In this document: positions 53,768 to 60,870 of the stretch, in pieces | Position numbering within the stretch: position 1 is the first letter of the stretch | How the letters are laid out: every line of letters starts with the position of its first letter | Assembly (NCBI GenBank): GCA_041586735.1 | Contig: JBFGZQ010000005.1 | Coordinates: 124,001 to 188,000 of the forward strand | Source of the DNA: Motiliproteus sp041586735 | GTDB taxonomy: Bacteria; Pseudomonadota; Gammaproteobacteria; Pseudomonadales; Balneatricaceae | Direction: 5' to 3' | DNA length: 64,000 nucleotides | Position numbers and translations under genes: made by a program | Notes under the pieces: generated by a model | Told to the model about the DNA's origin: nothing | What the model saw: only the letters and a program-made list of their open reading frames with translations | Database searches by the model: none

Positions 53768-55627
53768 ATGAGTGCCGACATTACGCCGATTCCCGCTGCC
53801 GCCCTGTGTTTTGATAGTAGTGATTTTCTTGCCAATGCGACTCAGCGTCCGGGCGTGTATCAGATGTATGATGCTGCTGGGCAGATCCTCTATGTCGGCA
53901 AGGCCAAAAATCTGAAGAAACGCTTGGCCAGCTATTTTCGGACCGCAGCGGGGTTGCCGCTAAAAACTCAGGCTCTGGTGGCGAAGATCGCCTCCATTGA
54001 GTTGACGGTGACCGGCAGTGAGACCGAAGCGTTACTGCTGGAACAGAACCTGATTAAAAAGCAGCGCCCTCCTTATAATATCCTGCTGCGTGACGACAAA
54101 TCCTACCCCTATATCTTCATCTCCAGTCAGCATCCGTACCCAGCGATCCAGTTCCAGCGTGGCAACACCCGTAAACAGGGGCGCTATTTCGGGCCCTTTC
54201 CCAGCGGTGGGGCGGTTCGGGACAGTTTGAATCTGCTGCAGAAGATCTTTCGTATTCGTCAATGTGAAGAACCTTTTTTTAAGAATCGCTCCCGTCCCTG
54301 TCTACAGCATCAGATCCAGCGCTGCAGTGCACCCTGTGTTGAGCTGATCAGTCCCGAGCGTTATGCCGAAGATATTCGCCGGGCGATGATGTTTTTGGAG
54401 GGTAAAAACAGATCCATCAATCAGGAGCTGGCGGATGAGATGGAGCGGGCCGCTGCATCTCTGGAGTTCGAGCGAGCAGCTGCCTTGCGGGATCAGATCG
54501 TTAGCCTGCAGCAGGTACAGGAGCAGCAACACATCAGCGGTGAAGGGGGGGATGCCGATGTGCTGGCGTGCCGCATCAAGGCTGGATTCGCCTGTATTCA
54601 GCAGTTGTTTGTCAAAGGTGGCAGAATCGTGGGCAGCAAGAGCTATTACCCCAAATTACGCCTGGAGACCGAGGAGGCGGAGCTGCTGAGCAGTTTTATC
54701 GGCCAGTACTACCTGCAAAGCGCCGGTCGCCCGGTGCCGCCGTTGCTGATACTCAGTCATCTGCCAGAAGATCGGTTGGCATTAGCCGAGGCGTTAACGC
54801 AACTGCGGGGGCGGAAGATCGAGCTGGTTGATCGGGTCCGTGGCCAACGTAGCAGCTGGCTCAAACTGGCTCAAACCAACGCGGTGCAGCAGCTCGATAG
54901 CTATGTCTCCAGTCGCCAGGATGTTAACAAGCGGCTGATAGAGTTGCAGCAGGTGCTAGGCCTGGAGCAGCCACCCGCTCGGCTCGAGTGCTTTGATATC
55001 AGCCATACCTCGGGGGAGGCGACGGTGGCATCCTGCGTGGTGTTTGATACCCAGGGCCCGCGAAAACAGGACTACCGGCGTTTTAATATCCAAACCACGG
55101 ACAGTGGTGATGATTATCAGGCGATGCATGAGGCGCTGCAGCGCCGCTATCAAAAACTGAAATGCAGTGATGCCCGAATGCCGGATATGTTGGTCGTTGA
55201 TGGGGGTAAGGGCCAGGTCACTCAGGCGCTTAGGGTACTCGAAGAGCTGCAGATCAATGAGATCACTGTTATAGGTATCGCCAAGGGGGTTACCCGCAAG
55301 GCTGGATTTGAGGTGTTGATTACCGAGCAGGGGCAGCAGGAGCGGGTGTTAGACTCGGGCAGCGGTGCGTTGCATCTATTGCAGCACATTCGCGATGAGG
55401 CGCACCGTTTTGCGATTGCCGGTCACCGCGCCCGGCGCGCCAAGAAACGTGGTCGGTCGGTGTTGGAGGAGTTGCCGGGGGTCGGGCCTAAGCGCCGTCA
55501 GGCGTTGCTAAAGCATTTCGGCGGTTTGCAGGAAATACAACGTGCCAGTATTGAAGAAATCGCAAAAGTCTCTACCATTAGCCAGACAATGGCTGCAGAG
55601 ATCTACAGTCATCTTCATCAGGAGTAA
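53768..55627 (+). CDS. uvrC: excinuclease ABC subunit C
   Basis: The dual-incision nuclease of nucleotide excision repair, 619 residues. The N-terminal GIY-YIG domain (GVYQMYDAAGQILYVGKAK), Cys-rich CLQHQIQRCSAPC segment, UVR motif, RNase H-like C-terminal nuclease (ECFDISHTSGE, VVDGGKGQ) and helix-hairpin-helix pair (LPGVGPKRRQALL) are all visible. pgsA follows after 31 bases, the standard gammaproteobacterial order. Confidence 0.97.
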   Translation: MSADITPIPAAALCFDSSDFLANATQRPGVYQMYDAAGQILYVGKAKNLKKRLASYFRTAAGLPLKTQALVAKIASIELTVTGSETEALLLEQNLIKKQRPPYNILLRDDKSYPYIFISSQHPYPAIQFQRGNTRKQGRYFGPFPSGGAVRDSLNLLQKIFRIRQCEEPFFKNRSRPCLQHQIQRCSAPCVELISPERYAEDIRRAMMFLEGKNRSINQELADEMERAAASLEFERAAALRDQIVSLQQVQEQQHISGEGGDADVLACRIKAGFACIQQLFVKGGRIVGSKSYYPKLRLETEEAELLSSFIGQYYLQSAGRPVPPLLILSHLPEDRLALAEALTQLRGRKIELVDRVRGQRSSWLKLAQTNAVQQLDSYVSSRQDVNKRLIELQQVLGLEQPPARLECFDISHTSGEATVASCVVFDTQGPRKQDYRRFNIQTTDSGDDYQAMHEALQRRYQKLKCSDARMPDMLVVDGGKGQVTQALRVLEELQINEITVIGIAKGVTRKAGFEVLITEQGQQERVLDSGSGALHLLQHIRDEAHRFAIAGHRARRAKKRGRSVLEELPGVGPKRRQALLKHFGGLQEIQRASIEEIAKVSTISQTMAAEIYSHLHQE

Positions 55628-55658
55628 CGGTAACCGCATCCAGCGGGCTAGACCATAC

Positions 55659-56207
55659 ATGAAAATCCCAAATATCATTACCACGCTGCGTATTGTACTT
55701 ATCCCTTGTTTGGTGGTCGCTTTTTATCTGCCATTGCAGTGGAGTAGTTATGCCGCCGCCGGCGTATTTGCGCTCGCCGCTGCCACCGATTGGATCGATG
55801 GTTATTTAGCCCGTAAGCTCAATCAAGCGACCGCTTTTGGTGCTTTTTTGGATCCGGTTGCCGATAAATTGACCGTCGCTGTGGCGTTGATCATGTTGGT
55901 GCAAAGCCATGCGGATATGTATTTGACCCTGTCAGCGGCGATTATCGTTGGCCGAGAGCTGGTGATCTCTGCGTTGCGAGAGTGGATGGCCGAGATAGGC
56001 AAGCGCGGCAGCGTGTCGGTGTCGATGTTGGGGAAAATAAAGACCGGCTTTCAGATGATGGCGATTTTTTTCCTGTTGCTGGCCGAACCCCAGGGCGATC
56101 TGGCCAATGCGGCGATGCTGGTGCTGTATAGCGCAGCGATACTGACGATTTGGTCGATGTGGATCTATCTCAGAGCCTCCTGGACAGAACTGGTGCGTGA
56201 TATTTGA
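55659..56207 (+). CDS. pgsA: CDP-diacylglycerol-glycerol-3-P phosphatidyltransferase
   Basis: A 182-residue membrane enzyme that makes phosphatidylglycerolphosphate. The CDP-alcohol phosphotransferase motif is present (DWIDGYLARKLNQATAFGAFLDPVADK, residues 47-73). MKIPNIITTLRI is the usual N-terminus, so ATG 55659 is preferred to the open frame extending into uvrC. A terminator follows. Confidence 0.95.
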   Translation: MKIPNIITTLRIVLIPCLVVAFYLPLQWSSYAAAGVFALAAATDWIDGYLARKLNQATAFGAFLDPVADKLTVAVALIMLVQSHADMYLTLSAAIIVGRELVISALREWMAEIGKRGSVSVSMLGKIKTGFQMMAIFFLLLAEPQGDLANAAMLVLYSAAILTIWSMWIYLRASWTELVRDI

Positions 56208-56215
56208 TCGATTCG

Positions 56216-56236
56216 CCCTCTGGTAGAGGGTTTTTT
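56216..56236 (+). terminator. rho-independent terminator after pgsA
   Basis: CCCTCT (56216-56221) and AGAGGG (56225-56230) with a 3-base loop, followed by six Ts. It lies nine bases after the pgsA stop and separates the uvrC-pgsA transcript from the tRNA operon. Confidence 0.85.
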
Positions 56237-56266
56237 AAGGGTCTACAAACAAGCTGTTATTGTCTG

Positions 56267-56294
56267 TTGACATGCCGAGGCATCACTCTATAAT
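56267..56294 (+). promoter_or_regulatory. sigma-70 promoter of tRNA operon
   Basis: Perfect TTGACA (56267-56272) and perfect TATAAT (56289-56294), 16 bases apart, followed by a GC-rich discriminator, as expected for strong stable-RNA promoters. Transcription should start near 56301, about 26 bases before tRNA-Gly. Confidence 0.88.
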
Positions 56295-56326
56295 ACGCCT
56301 CACTCGAGCGCAGGCTCAGGTGTAAC

Positions 56327-56402
56327 GCGGGAATAGCTCAGTTGGTAGAGCGCAACCTTGCCAAGGTTGAGGTCGCCGGTTCGAATCCGGTTTCCCGCTC
56401 CA
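56327..56402 (+). tRNA. tRNA-Gly(GCC)
   Basis: A 76-base cloverleaf with acceptor GCGGGAA/TTCCCGC, anticodon GCC in loop TTGCCAA, T-arm GGTTCGAATCC and encoded CCA. First of three tRNAs in one transcript. Confidence 0.97.
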
Positions 56403-56439
56403 GCTCCTTAAACAAGAGCTGATATTTGAAATGTCATCT

Positions 56440-56513
56440 GGCTGGATGGCAGAGTGGTCATGCAGCGGACTGCAACTCCGTTAACGCCGGTTCGATTCCG
56501 ACTCCAGCCTCCA
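56440..56513 (+). tRNA. tRNA-Cys(GCA)
   Basis: A 74-base cloverleaf with acceptor GGCTGGA/TCCAGCC, anticodon GCA, T-loop TTCGATT and encoded CCA. Confidence 0.97.
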
Positions 56514-56524
56514 TTTCTGATATT

Positions 56525-56610
56525 GCCCGGGTGGCGAAATTGGTATACGCAACGGATTTAAAATCCGTCGGCTTCTGGTCTTGCCGGTTCAAGTCCGGCT
56601 CCGGGCACCA
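56525..56610 (+). tRNA. tRNA-Leu(TAA)
   Basis: An 86-base class II tRNA with a long variable arm, acceptor GCCCGGG/TCCGGGC (one G-T pair), anticodon TAA, T-loop TTCAAGT and encoded CCA. An integrase remnant lies 188 bases downstream, so this gene is the likely integration site of the island. Confidence 0.97.
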
Positions 56611-56742
56611 TCCCCTAGTTTTACTCTCTATTTAAAATCTTTCTGATTATCCTGAAAGCCCCGCTATACGGGCGTTGCGGCCGTTTCCTCAGATAACCCT
56701 CTATCGCAATTCATCACCGTTTATTGTATGTTTCTGACACTC

Positions 56743-56772
56743 GCGCCTATTTTGCGCCTACTCGACCGCCTA
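56743..56772 (+). repeat. GCGCCTA direct repeats upstream of integrase
   Basis: GCGCCTA at 56743-56749, GCGCCTA at 56754-56760 and CCGCCTA at 56766-56772, about 11-12 bases apart, lie just before the truncated integrase. Similar repeats upstream of tyrosine recombinase genes can be arm-type binding sites. Confidence 0.35.
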
Positions 56773-56797
56773 CTCGGTAGCCAGCGGAGTATCAGAA

Positions 56798-57046
56798 ATG
56801 GCAACATTTATAAAAACAGAACTGGGTCGCTGGAAAGTGCAGCTCCCACGCAACGCTGGCCGCAAATCCAAGACCTTCGATACCAAAATGCAGGCGCGTA
56901 GCTGGGCGCGGGCGATGGAGGAGGAGACCGAACAGGCATCAACCGGCGTGCATGCTCATCGCCAGCTGGCCGAACTGTTTGAGCGCTACAGCGGATCAGT
57001 TGGCTTGCTGCAATCAAATGGACGCAGCCTTGAAAAACGCCGGTAG
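56798..57046 (+). pseudogene. truncated phage-type integrase
   Basis: An 82-residue fragment of a tyrosine recombinase N-terminus: GRWKVQLPRNAGRKSKTF is the arm-type DNA-binding start, then QARSWARAMEEE and LAELFERYSGSV. The core and catalytic domains (about 250 residues with R-H-R-Y) are missing; after the stop no related frame continues. Its position just beyond tRNA-Leu marks it as the relic of a tRNA-targeting island. Confidence 0.75.
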
Positions 57047-57094
57047 TGCCTTACGTAAGCCTTCTAGGATACAGCCTCAGCCCAGGCGTTACCG

Positions 57095-57292
57095 CTATGG
57101 CTGCCCATCAATTGTGACGCTATAGCAATCTATTCGATTACTACGGTATAGTTCGACTCTATGAGTGACAGGGTAGCCTTGATCAACATTGGTTATCTCG
57201 ATCACAGGTCTAAGATCAGGGAGATCAGCACGATCAGCAGGGATAGCTTCTTCCAGCCGCTTGCGTTTTTTCGCGGCTCTCGCATTCGCCAG
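57095..57292 (-). pseudogene. decayed reverse-strand island gene
   Basis: A 65-codon minus-strand frame without an ATG reads coherently: a basic N-terminus (ANARAAKKRKRLEE), then RPVIEITNVDQG, THRVELYRSNRIDCYSV and TIDGQP before TAG. The pattern looks like a small protein found in islands near integrases, from memory only. It lacks a start codon, except a GTG at RPVIE, and is likely a remnant. Confidence 0.4.
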
Positions 57293-57584
57293 TCAGGCTA
57301 TTTGAGCCTGATATTTTCGGTTGCATCGGTACCTAGCAACTTCCTCCTACCTTGCAGGGTCCCAAAATTAAATTGGGACCCTCGACATGCTCCATTTTCT
57401 ACAAATACCGTCATTAAGAATCAATACATTGCAGTGGTGGTTTTCTTGGATAATAGGGTTTTTCGAGGTGCCTGGTTGTTTAACAGGAGGTTAGGGGTAC
57501 ATCTAGGCTTTTTTCCTATATTAATACTCAAGATGATTCGTCCTTATAATTGCCGAAATCTATCTATCCATAGAGTATTACAAT
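57293..57584. other. AT-rich island spacer
   Basis: A 9-bp perfect hairpin (GGGTCCCAA at 57357-57365 with TTGGGACCC at 57373-57381) stands alone; without a T-run, it may be an element end. No gene on either strand is supported here. Confidence 0.4.
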
Positions 57585-57611
57585 CTCGCGCCTATTACGC
57601 GAGCGTTAGGC
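57585..57611 (+). repeat. attC 3' half or attI-like site
   Basis: A run through CTCGCG, CCTATTA and CGCGAG ends in a perfect GTTAGGC core (57605-57611). Apart from a few bases it repeats the 3' half of the attC site at 58386-58446. No 5' half with complementary arms was found upstream. It defines the left edge of the first cassette. Confidence 0.65.
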
Positions 57612-57626
57612 CAACAGGGAGAATTT

Positions 57627-58376
57627 ATGCCCGCTGAAAACGATCATCCATGTTTTGTAGCTCCTGCATATAAAGATATAAAAATATGGAGGTATATGGA
57701 TTTTACTAAATTCGTATCGCTACTAGAAACTGAATGTATATTTTTATCTCGAGTAGATAAATTTGAAGATCCTTATGAAGGAGCGACATCTCACGCGAAT
57801 GCTGAGATAAGACCTAATATATATAAAGACAAGGGCATCCCTGCAGAAGCACTTCAACAGAAGTCCAAGTTCATGGAGTGGACGCGGTCTTGGACGTACG
57901 TAAATTGCTGGCATATGAATAATGCAGAATCTGCAGCAATGTGGAAGCTGTATGCTCAAACTGATGAGGCAGTAGCAATACAATCAACTTATGCGAAGTT
58001 GCATAATAATCTTGACAAAAATACGTATATAGGTGTTGTTGACTACATAGATTATGAAAAGGAATGGTTGCCAGAAGGGAATTATTTTTGGCCATATGTA
58101 CACAAAAGATTGTCTTTTGAGCATGAGAAAGAATTACGTATATTAGTTCAACAGCTACCTATCCAAGAAGAATCAGAAAATCATTTTGATTATTCTCGCG
58201 TTAATAATGAGTTTGGAAAAACAATTAAAGTCGATCTTAAAGACTTAATTGAAAGCGTATATGTTTCGCCTGCTGCACCGTCTTGGTTCTTTGAGGTGGT
58301 AGCCGGTGTGGCTCAGCGTTACGGTTATAGCTTTGAGGTTAAACAATCAAACTTAGCAAGGGAGCCAGTATTCTAG
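57627..58376 (+). CDS. DUF2971 family protein, cassette 1
   Basis: A 249-residue soluble protein of the DUF2971 type: KFVSLLETECIFLSRVDKFEDPYEG near the start, YVNCWHMNNAESAAMWKLY in the middle and SFEHEKELRIL later. The family is widespread, often in mobile DNA, and has no settled function. GGGAG precedes the ATG, 16 bases after the site edge. It is AT-rich and sits as the first cassette of the array. Confidence 0.78.
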   Translation: MPAENDHPCFVAPAYKDIKIWRYMDFTKFVSLLETECIFLSRVDKFEDPYEGATSHANAEIRPNIYKDKGIPAEALQQKSKFMEWTRSWTYVNCWHMNNAESAAMWKLYAQTDEAVAIQSTYAKLHNNLDKNTYIGVVDYIDYEKEWLPEGNYFWPYVHKRLSFEHEKELRILVQQLPIQEESENHFDYSRVNNEFGKTIKVDLKDLIESVYVSPAAPSWFFEVVAGVAQRYGYSFEVKQSNLAREPVF

Positions 58377-58385
58377 TGGGTGCTG

Positions 58386-58446
58386 GCCTAACAAACGCGT
58401 CAATCAGGACGCTCGCAAGCTCGCGCCTGTTACGCGGGCATTAGCA
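58386..58446 (+). repeat. attC site 1
   Basis: A 61-bp site beginning GCCTAAC (RYYYAAC) and ending ATTAGCA. Inner arms ACGCGTCAATCAGGACGC and GCGCCTGTTACGCG pair with a few unpaired bases, as attC sites do on the bottom strand. The final core has A instead of G at the exchange point, so it may be impaired. Confidence 0.72.
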
Positions 58447-58468
58447 CTTATTGGAGCCATGTAGCTAT

Positions 58469-59305
58469 ATGAGCAAGAAAGGGATAGTTTTATCACCACC
58501 ATTCAAGCCCATATTTACAGGGGGAGTTCAATGTGGAGGTGAACCAGATCCTTTAGAACTAAGAAAATATTTAATGTATTGGGATGAAATTGATTACCCA
58601 TCAACTAATTTAGTTCACATATCATCTCCAGATATTGATTATTTGAATCAAGTAGGTGCATTGAAAAGAACCATGGTTACATTTACTGGGCGTATAAACT
58701 CAAGGAAAGGAGAGTTTTTTGTAGCAGCTCAAGAAACTGCCTTACGCAAAAATCAAGAAAATGAACCTGGTGTTTGGAGCATGGCACAACTGTCCGGCAT
58801 ACCATTCTACACACAGCAAACCTATGGCTTGTCAGTAGATTTTGAGCTTTATGGCATGCTACCTGTCCCATCAAAAGAGACTCCTCTAGCCGATGTGCTC
58901 GATTTCAAAGAGCAGCGAAAAGATGAGCTTATTGCTTTCAGAGTATATCTTGACGAAACGTACCAGAAAATTATCTGCTCTGCAGACATCCCTCGTGCCA
59001 AAAATGCTGAGCTTACAAAGCTTGAACTAGCCATCAAGGATCTGAATAAAGCACTTGGCGAGAGCCTCATCCGGCGAACTGTCACAAACATACGAAATAC
59101 TATTAATTGTGATTTTTCGGGAATAGTAGGTGCAGGTTTGGGCGCTGCAGGTATTTCCTCATTAATTCATATGTCCCCACTATTGGCGGGCATGGCTGGC
59201 GCTGGCGTTGTTGTAGGTTTCAAGTCACTTGCAATGCCGAATACAACTCATTGCCCAGCACCACTAAATTACCTCAGTAGTATCAGGAGAAATTTCACGT
59301 TCTAA
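58469..59305 (+). CDS. cassette 2 protein with Gly-rich hydrophobic tail
   Basis: A 278-residue protein starting MSKKGIVLSPPFKPIF, with ELRKYLMYWDEIDYP and INSRKGEF segments recalling the family called DUF6236 (from memory). A Lys/Glu-rich helical region (about 185-225) is followed by a hydrophobic glycine-rich stretch near residues 232-262 (GIVGAGLGAAGISS, LLAGMAGAGVVVG). Such a segment could insert in membranes. The TAA lies inside the next attC box. Function unknown. Confidence 0.65.
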   Translation: MSKKGIVLSPPFKPIFTGGVQCGGEPDPLELRKYLMYWDEIDYPSTNLVHISSPDIDYLNQVGALKRTMVTFTGRINSRKGEFFVAAQETALRKNQENEPGVWSMAQLSGIPFYTQQTYGLSVDFELYGMLPVPSKETPLADVLDFKEQRKDELIAFRVYLDETYQKIICSADIPRAKNAELTKLELAIKDLNKALGESLIRRTVTNIRNTINCDFSGIVGAGLGAAGISSLIHMSPLLAGMAGAGVVVGFKSLAMPNTTHCPAPLNYLSSIRRNFTF

Positions 59306-59396
59306 CAAAGCAATTAAATACACTGCGGGGCTGCGCCCCTACGTCGGACTGAAAGCGTGGCTTCGCCACAGGCCGCCGTTTATTGCGGCGTTAGAA
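59300..59396 (+). repeat. attC site 2
   Basis: A 97-bp site with perfectly inverse outer boxes, TTCTAAC (59300-59306) and GTTAGAA (59390-59396). The inner arms GCAATTAAA and TTTATTGC pair with one unpaired base, and two hairpins fill the variable centre. The preceding gene's stop lies within the first box. Confidence 0.88.
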
Positions 59397-59422
59397 ACGC
59401 CTACATAGATATACGAGGCCCT

Positions 59423-60229
59423 ATGGGACAAGAGCTAAAGAAATGGAAGCGAAGGAAAGCTGCTCTCAAGCAGATCGATGATATTGAGAGCAAGCGCGAC
59501 AATGCATTGATAATTCATTATTCGTGCGAGTCTTTCTACGATATCAAGGATGGCCGCACTCCTCGTGTGACGTCCATTGCGATTAGGAATTTTTCAACGG
59601 GCCAAACGTCCTCATTCTCAATCCACAAAAGCGCAGAGCAAATGGGTGCATCGCTAGAAGAAATTGATGCGCGATATGATGAATTTGAAAAACATATGCT
59701 TGATGAATACTTTGATTTCATTAAGTCACGACATGGGTTCACCTTCGTTCACTGGAACATGCGTGATATTAACTATGGATTTCAAGCTATTGAACATAGG
59801 TACAGAGTCCTAGGCGGAGATCCATTTATAATTGATGATGCCAGAAAATTCGATTTAGCAAGAGCTCTCGTTGCCATATATGGGGTTAATTATATTGGTC
59901 ATAAGCCGAGCGGAAGGCTCCATAATCTTGTTGAGCACAACAGGATGACCATGAAAGACACTCTCACTGGCGCGGAAGAAGCTGCAGCCTTTGAAAATAA
60001 GGAATTCGTCAAGTTACATCAGTCCACCCTGAGAAAGGCGGACATTATGGCAAATATATTGGAGCGCGTTGTCGATGGCTCTTTGAAAACAAACTCAACT
60101 TGGTGGGATATGCATGGCGCGCACCCATCCATCTTGGTTGAGGTGGCGACAAAACATTGGGGTTGGATTTTATTTACAGGAATAGCAACAATAGTGGGTG
60201 TGGCAAGTGCATTCGCAGGGATTTTCTAA
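59423..60229 (+). CDS. cassette 3: possible exonuclease-fold protein with C-terminal TM
   Basis: A 268-residue protein. The N-terminal region and segments such as IIHYSCESFYDI, FVHWNMRDINYGF and LVEHNRMTMKDTLTGAEEA are spaced like the DEDDh exonuclease motifs I-III, but the first Asp is not kept, so activity is uncertain. A hydrophobic segment at the extreme C-terminus (WGWILFTGIATIVGVASAFAG) predicts a membrane tail anchor. GAGG seven bases before ATG 59423 fixes the start. The stop is within the attC. Function unknown. Confidence 0.65.
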   Translation: MGQELKKWKRRKAALKQIDDIESKRDNALIIHYSCESFYDIKDGRTPRVTSIAIRNFSTGQTSSFSIHKSAEQMGASLEEIDARYDEFEKHMLDEYFDFIKSRHGFTFVHWNMRDINYGFQAIEHRYRVLGGDPFIIDDARKFDLARALVAIYGVNYIGHKPSGRLHNLVEHNRMTMKDTLTGAEEAAAFENKEFVKLHQSTLRKADIMANILERVVDGSLKTNSTWWDMHGAHPSILVEVATKHWGWILFTGIATIVGVASAFAGIF

Positions 60230-60320
60230 CAAAGCAAGTCAGCAACGCCACACTGCGTGTGGCTGGACAGCCCAAAGCGTGGCTTCGCCACTGGGCCCGC
60301 CGCTGCTTGCGGAGTTATAT
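60224..60320 (+). repeat. attC site 3
   Basis: A 97-bp site: TTCTAAC at 60224-60230, closing core GTTATAT at 60314-60320 (imperfect). Arms GCAAGTCAGC and GCTGCTTGC pair with one bulged base. The centre carries GCGTGGCTTCGCCACTGGGC, nearly the same words as in attC site 2, showing the two belong to one family. Confidence 0.8.
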
Positions 60321-60357
60321 TTTTAGTTGTACCACAACCATTATAAGGAATAGTGAT

Positions 60358-60579
60358 ATGCAAAAGTACGCCGATATAGATAACGATTCAGGTGTTGATA
60401 GCTACCATATCGACGACACATCAATAACGGTTTGGTTTGATGGCGGCTCAAAGTCTTATACCTACAGTTACTCCTCAGCTGGCCAGCACCACATAGAGAA
60501 AATGAAACAACTTGCTAGATCTGGTGAAGGCCTTAACGCCTATATAAACTACAACGTAAAGTATAAATACGTTCGTTAA
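60358..60579 (+). CDS. small KTSC-like protein, cassette 4
   Basis: A 73-residue protein with the pattern DSYHIDDTSITVWFDGGSKSYTYSYSSAG followed by MKQLARSGEGLNAYINYNV, similar to KTSC-type small proteins that are common as integron cassettes. AAGGAA precedes the ATG. No attC site follows; a transposase relic starts 27 bases later, so the cassette end was probably lost. Confidence 0.65.
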   Translation: MQKYADIDNDSGVDSYHIDDTSITVWFDGGSKSYTYSYSSAGQHHIEKMKQLARSGEGLNAYINYNVKYKYVR

Positions 60580-60606
60580 TCGACCTTGTCATTTTGGGAA
60601 TAAATA

Positions 60607-60817
60607 GGGTCAGATTAAACTTTCTGACAGAAACCTATCTAGATAGATATGCTTTTTATCTATGAAGTGGTTACAAGGAAGCCATCCTGGCTCGATGGCC
60701 AATATTTAATCCGCCAGGATGCCCCGGCACGCTATCCAACGGGGTAATAACAGCGCTTGTGCGGAGGAAGAGGATTGGCAAAGAGGGGTAGACCAAATAA
60801 AGTTTGATCTGACCCCC
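60607..60817 (+). mobile_element. RAYT (REP-associated transposase) deletion derivative
   Basis: Ends are inverted repeats: GGGTCAGATTAAACTTT (60607-60623) and AAAGTTTGATCTGACCC (60799-60815), one mismatch. Between them lie pieces of a RAYT-like reading: an N-terminal fragment (PARMPRHAIQRGNN, with frameshift before it) joined directly to a C-terminal one (LAKRGRPNKV then TGA in the right end). The catalytic middle is missing, so the 211-bp unit is a MITE-like remnant. Confidence 0.6.
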
Positions 60818-60870
60818 ATTACGATACCGAACAAACGACTATAACCAAGCAAAGCAACAGGAACAACAGC

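Larger units (their letters stand above)
57585..60606 (+). mobile_element. integron cassette array lacking integrase (CALIN)
   Basis: Four same-strand genes are separated by attC sites at 58386-58446, 59300-59396 and 60224-60320, preceded by a half site at 57585. Two genes end with their stop codon inside the first attC box. No gene has a promoter of its own that I can see. Composition is clearly AT-richer than flanking DNA. No integron integrase lies in the window, which is the definition of a CALIN. Confidence 0.82.

Noticed and set aside
57478..57611. GTTTAAC at 57478 paired with GTTAGGC at 57605 as a 134-bp attC
   Set aside because: The boxes fit the consensus, but the inner arms are not complementary.
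56743..57630. CRISPR-like short repeats near the integrase and cassettes
   Set aside because: The repeats are 7-bp words or palindromic attC arms with irregular spacing; no regular repeat-spacer array or cas gene is present.
57161..57637. 158-codon plus-strand frame across the island spacer
   Set aside because: It runs through the attC half site and into the next gene, has no recognisable pattern, and opposes a more protein-like minus-strand reading.
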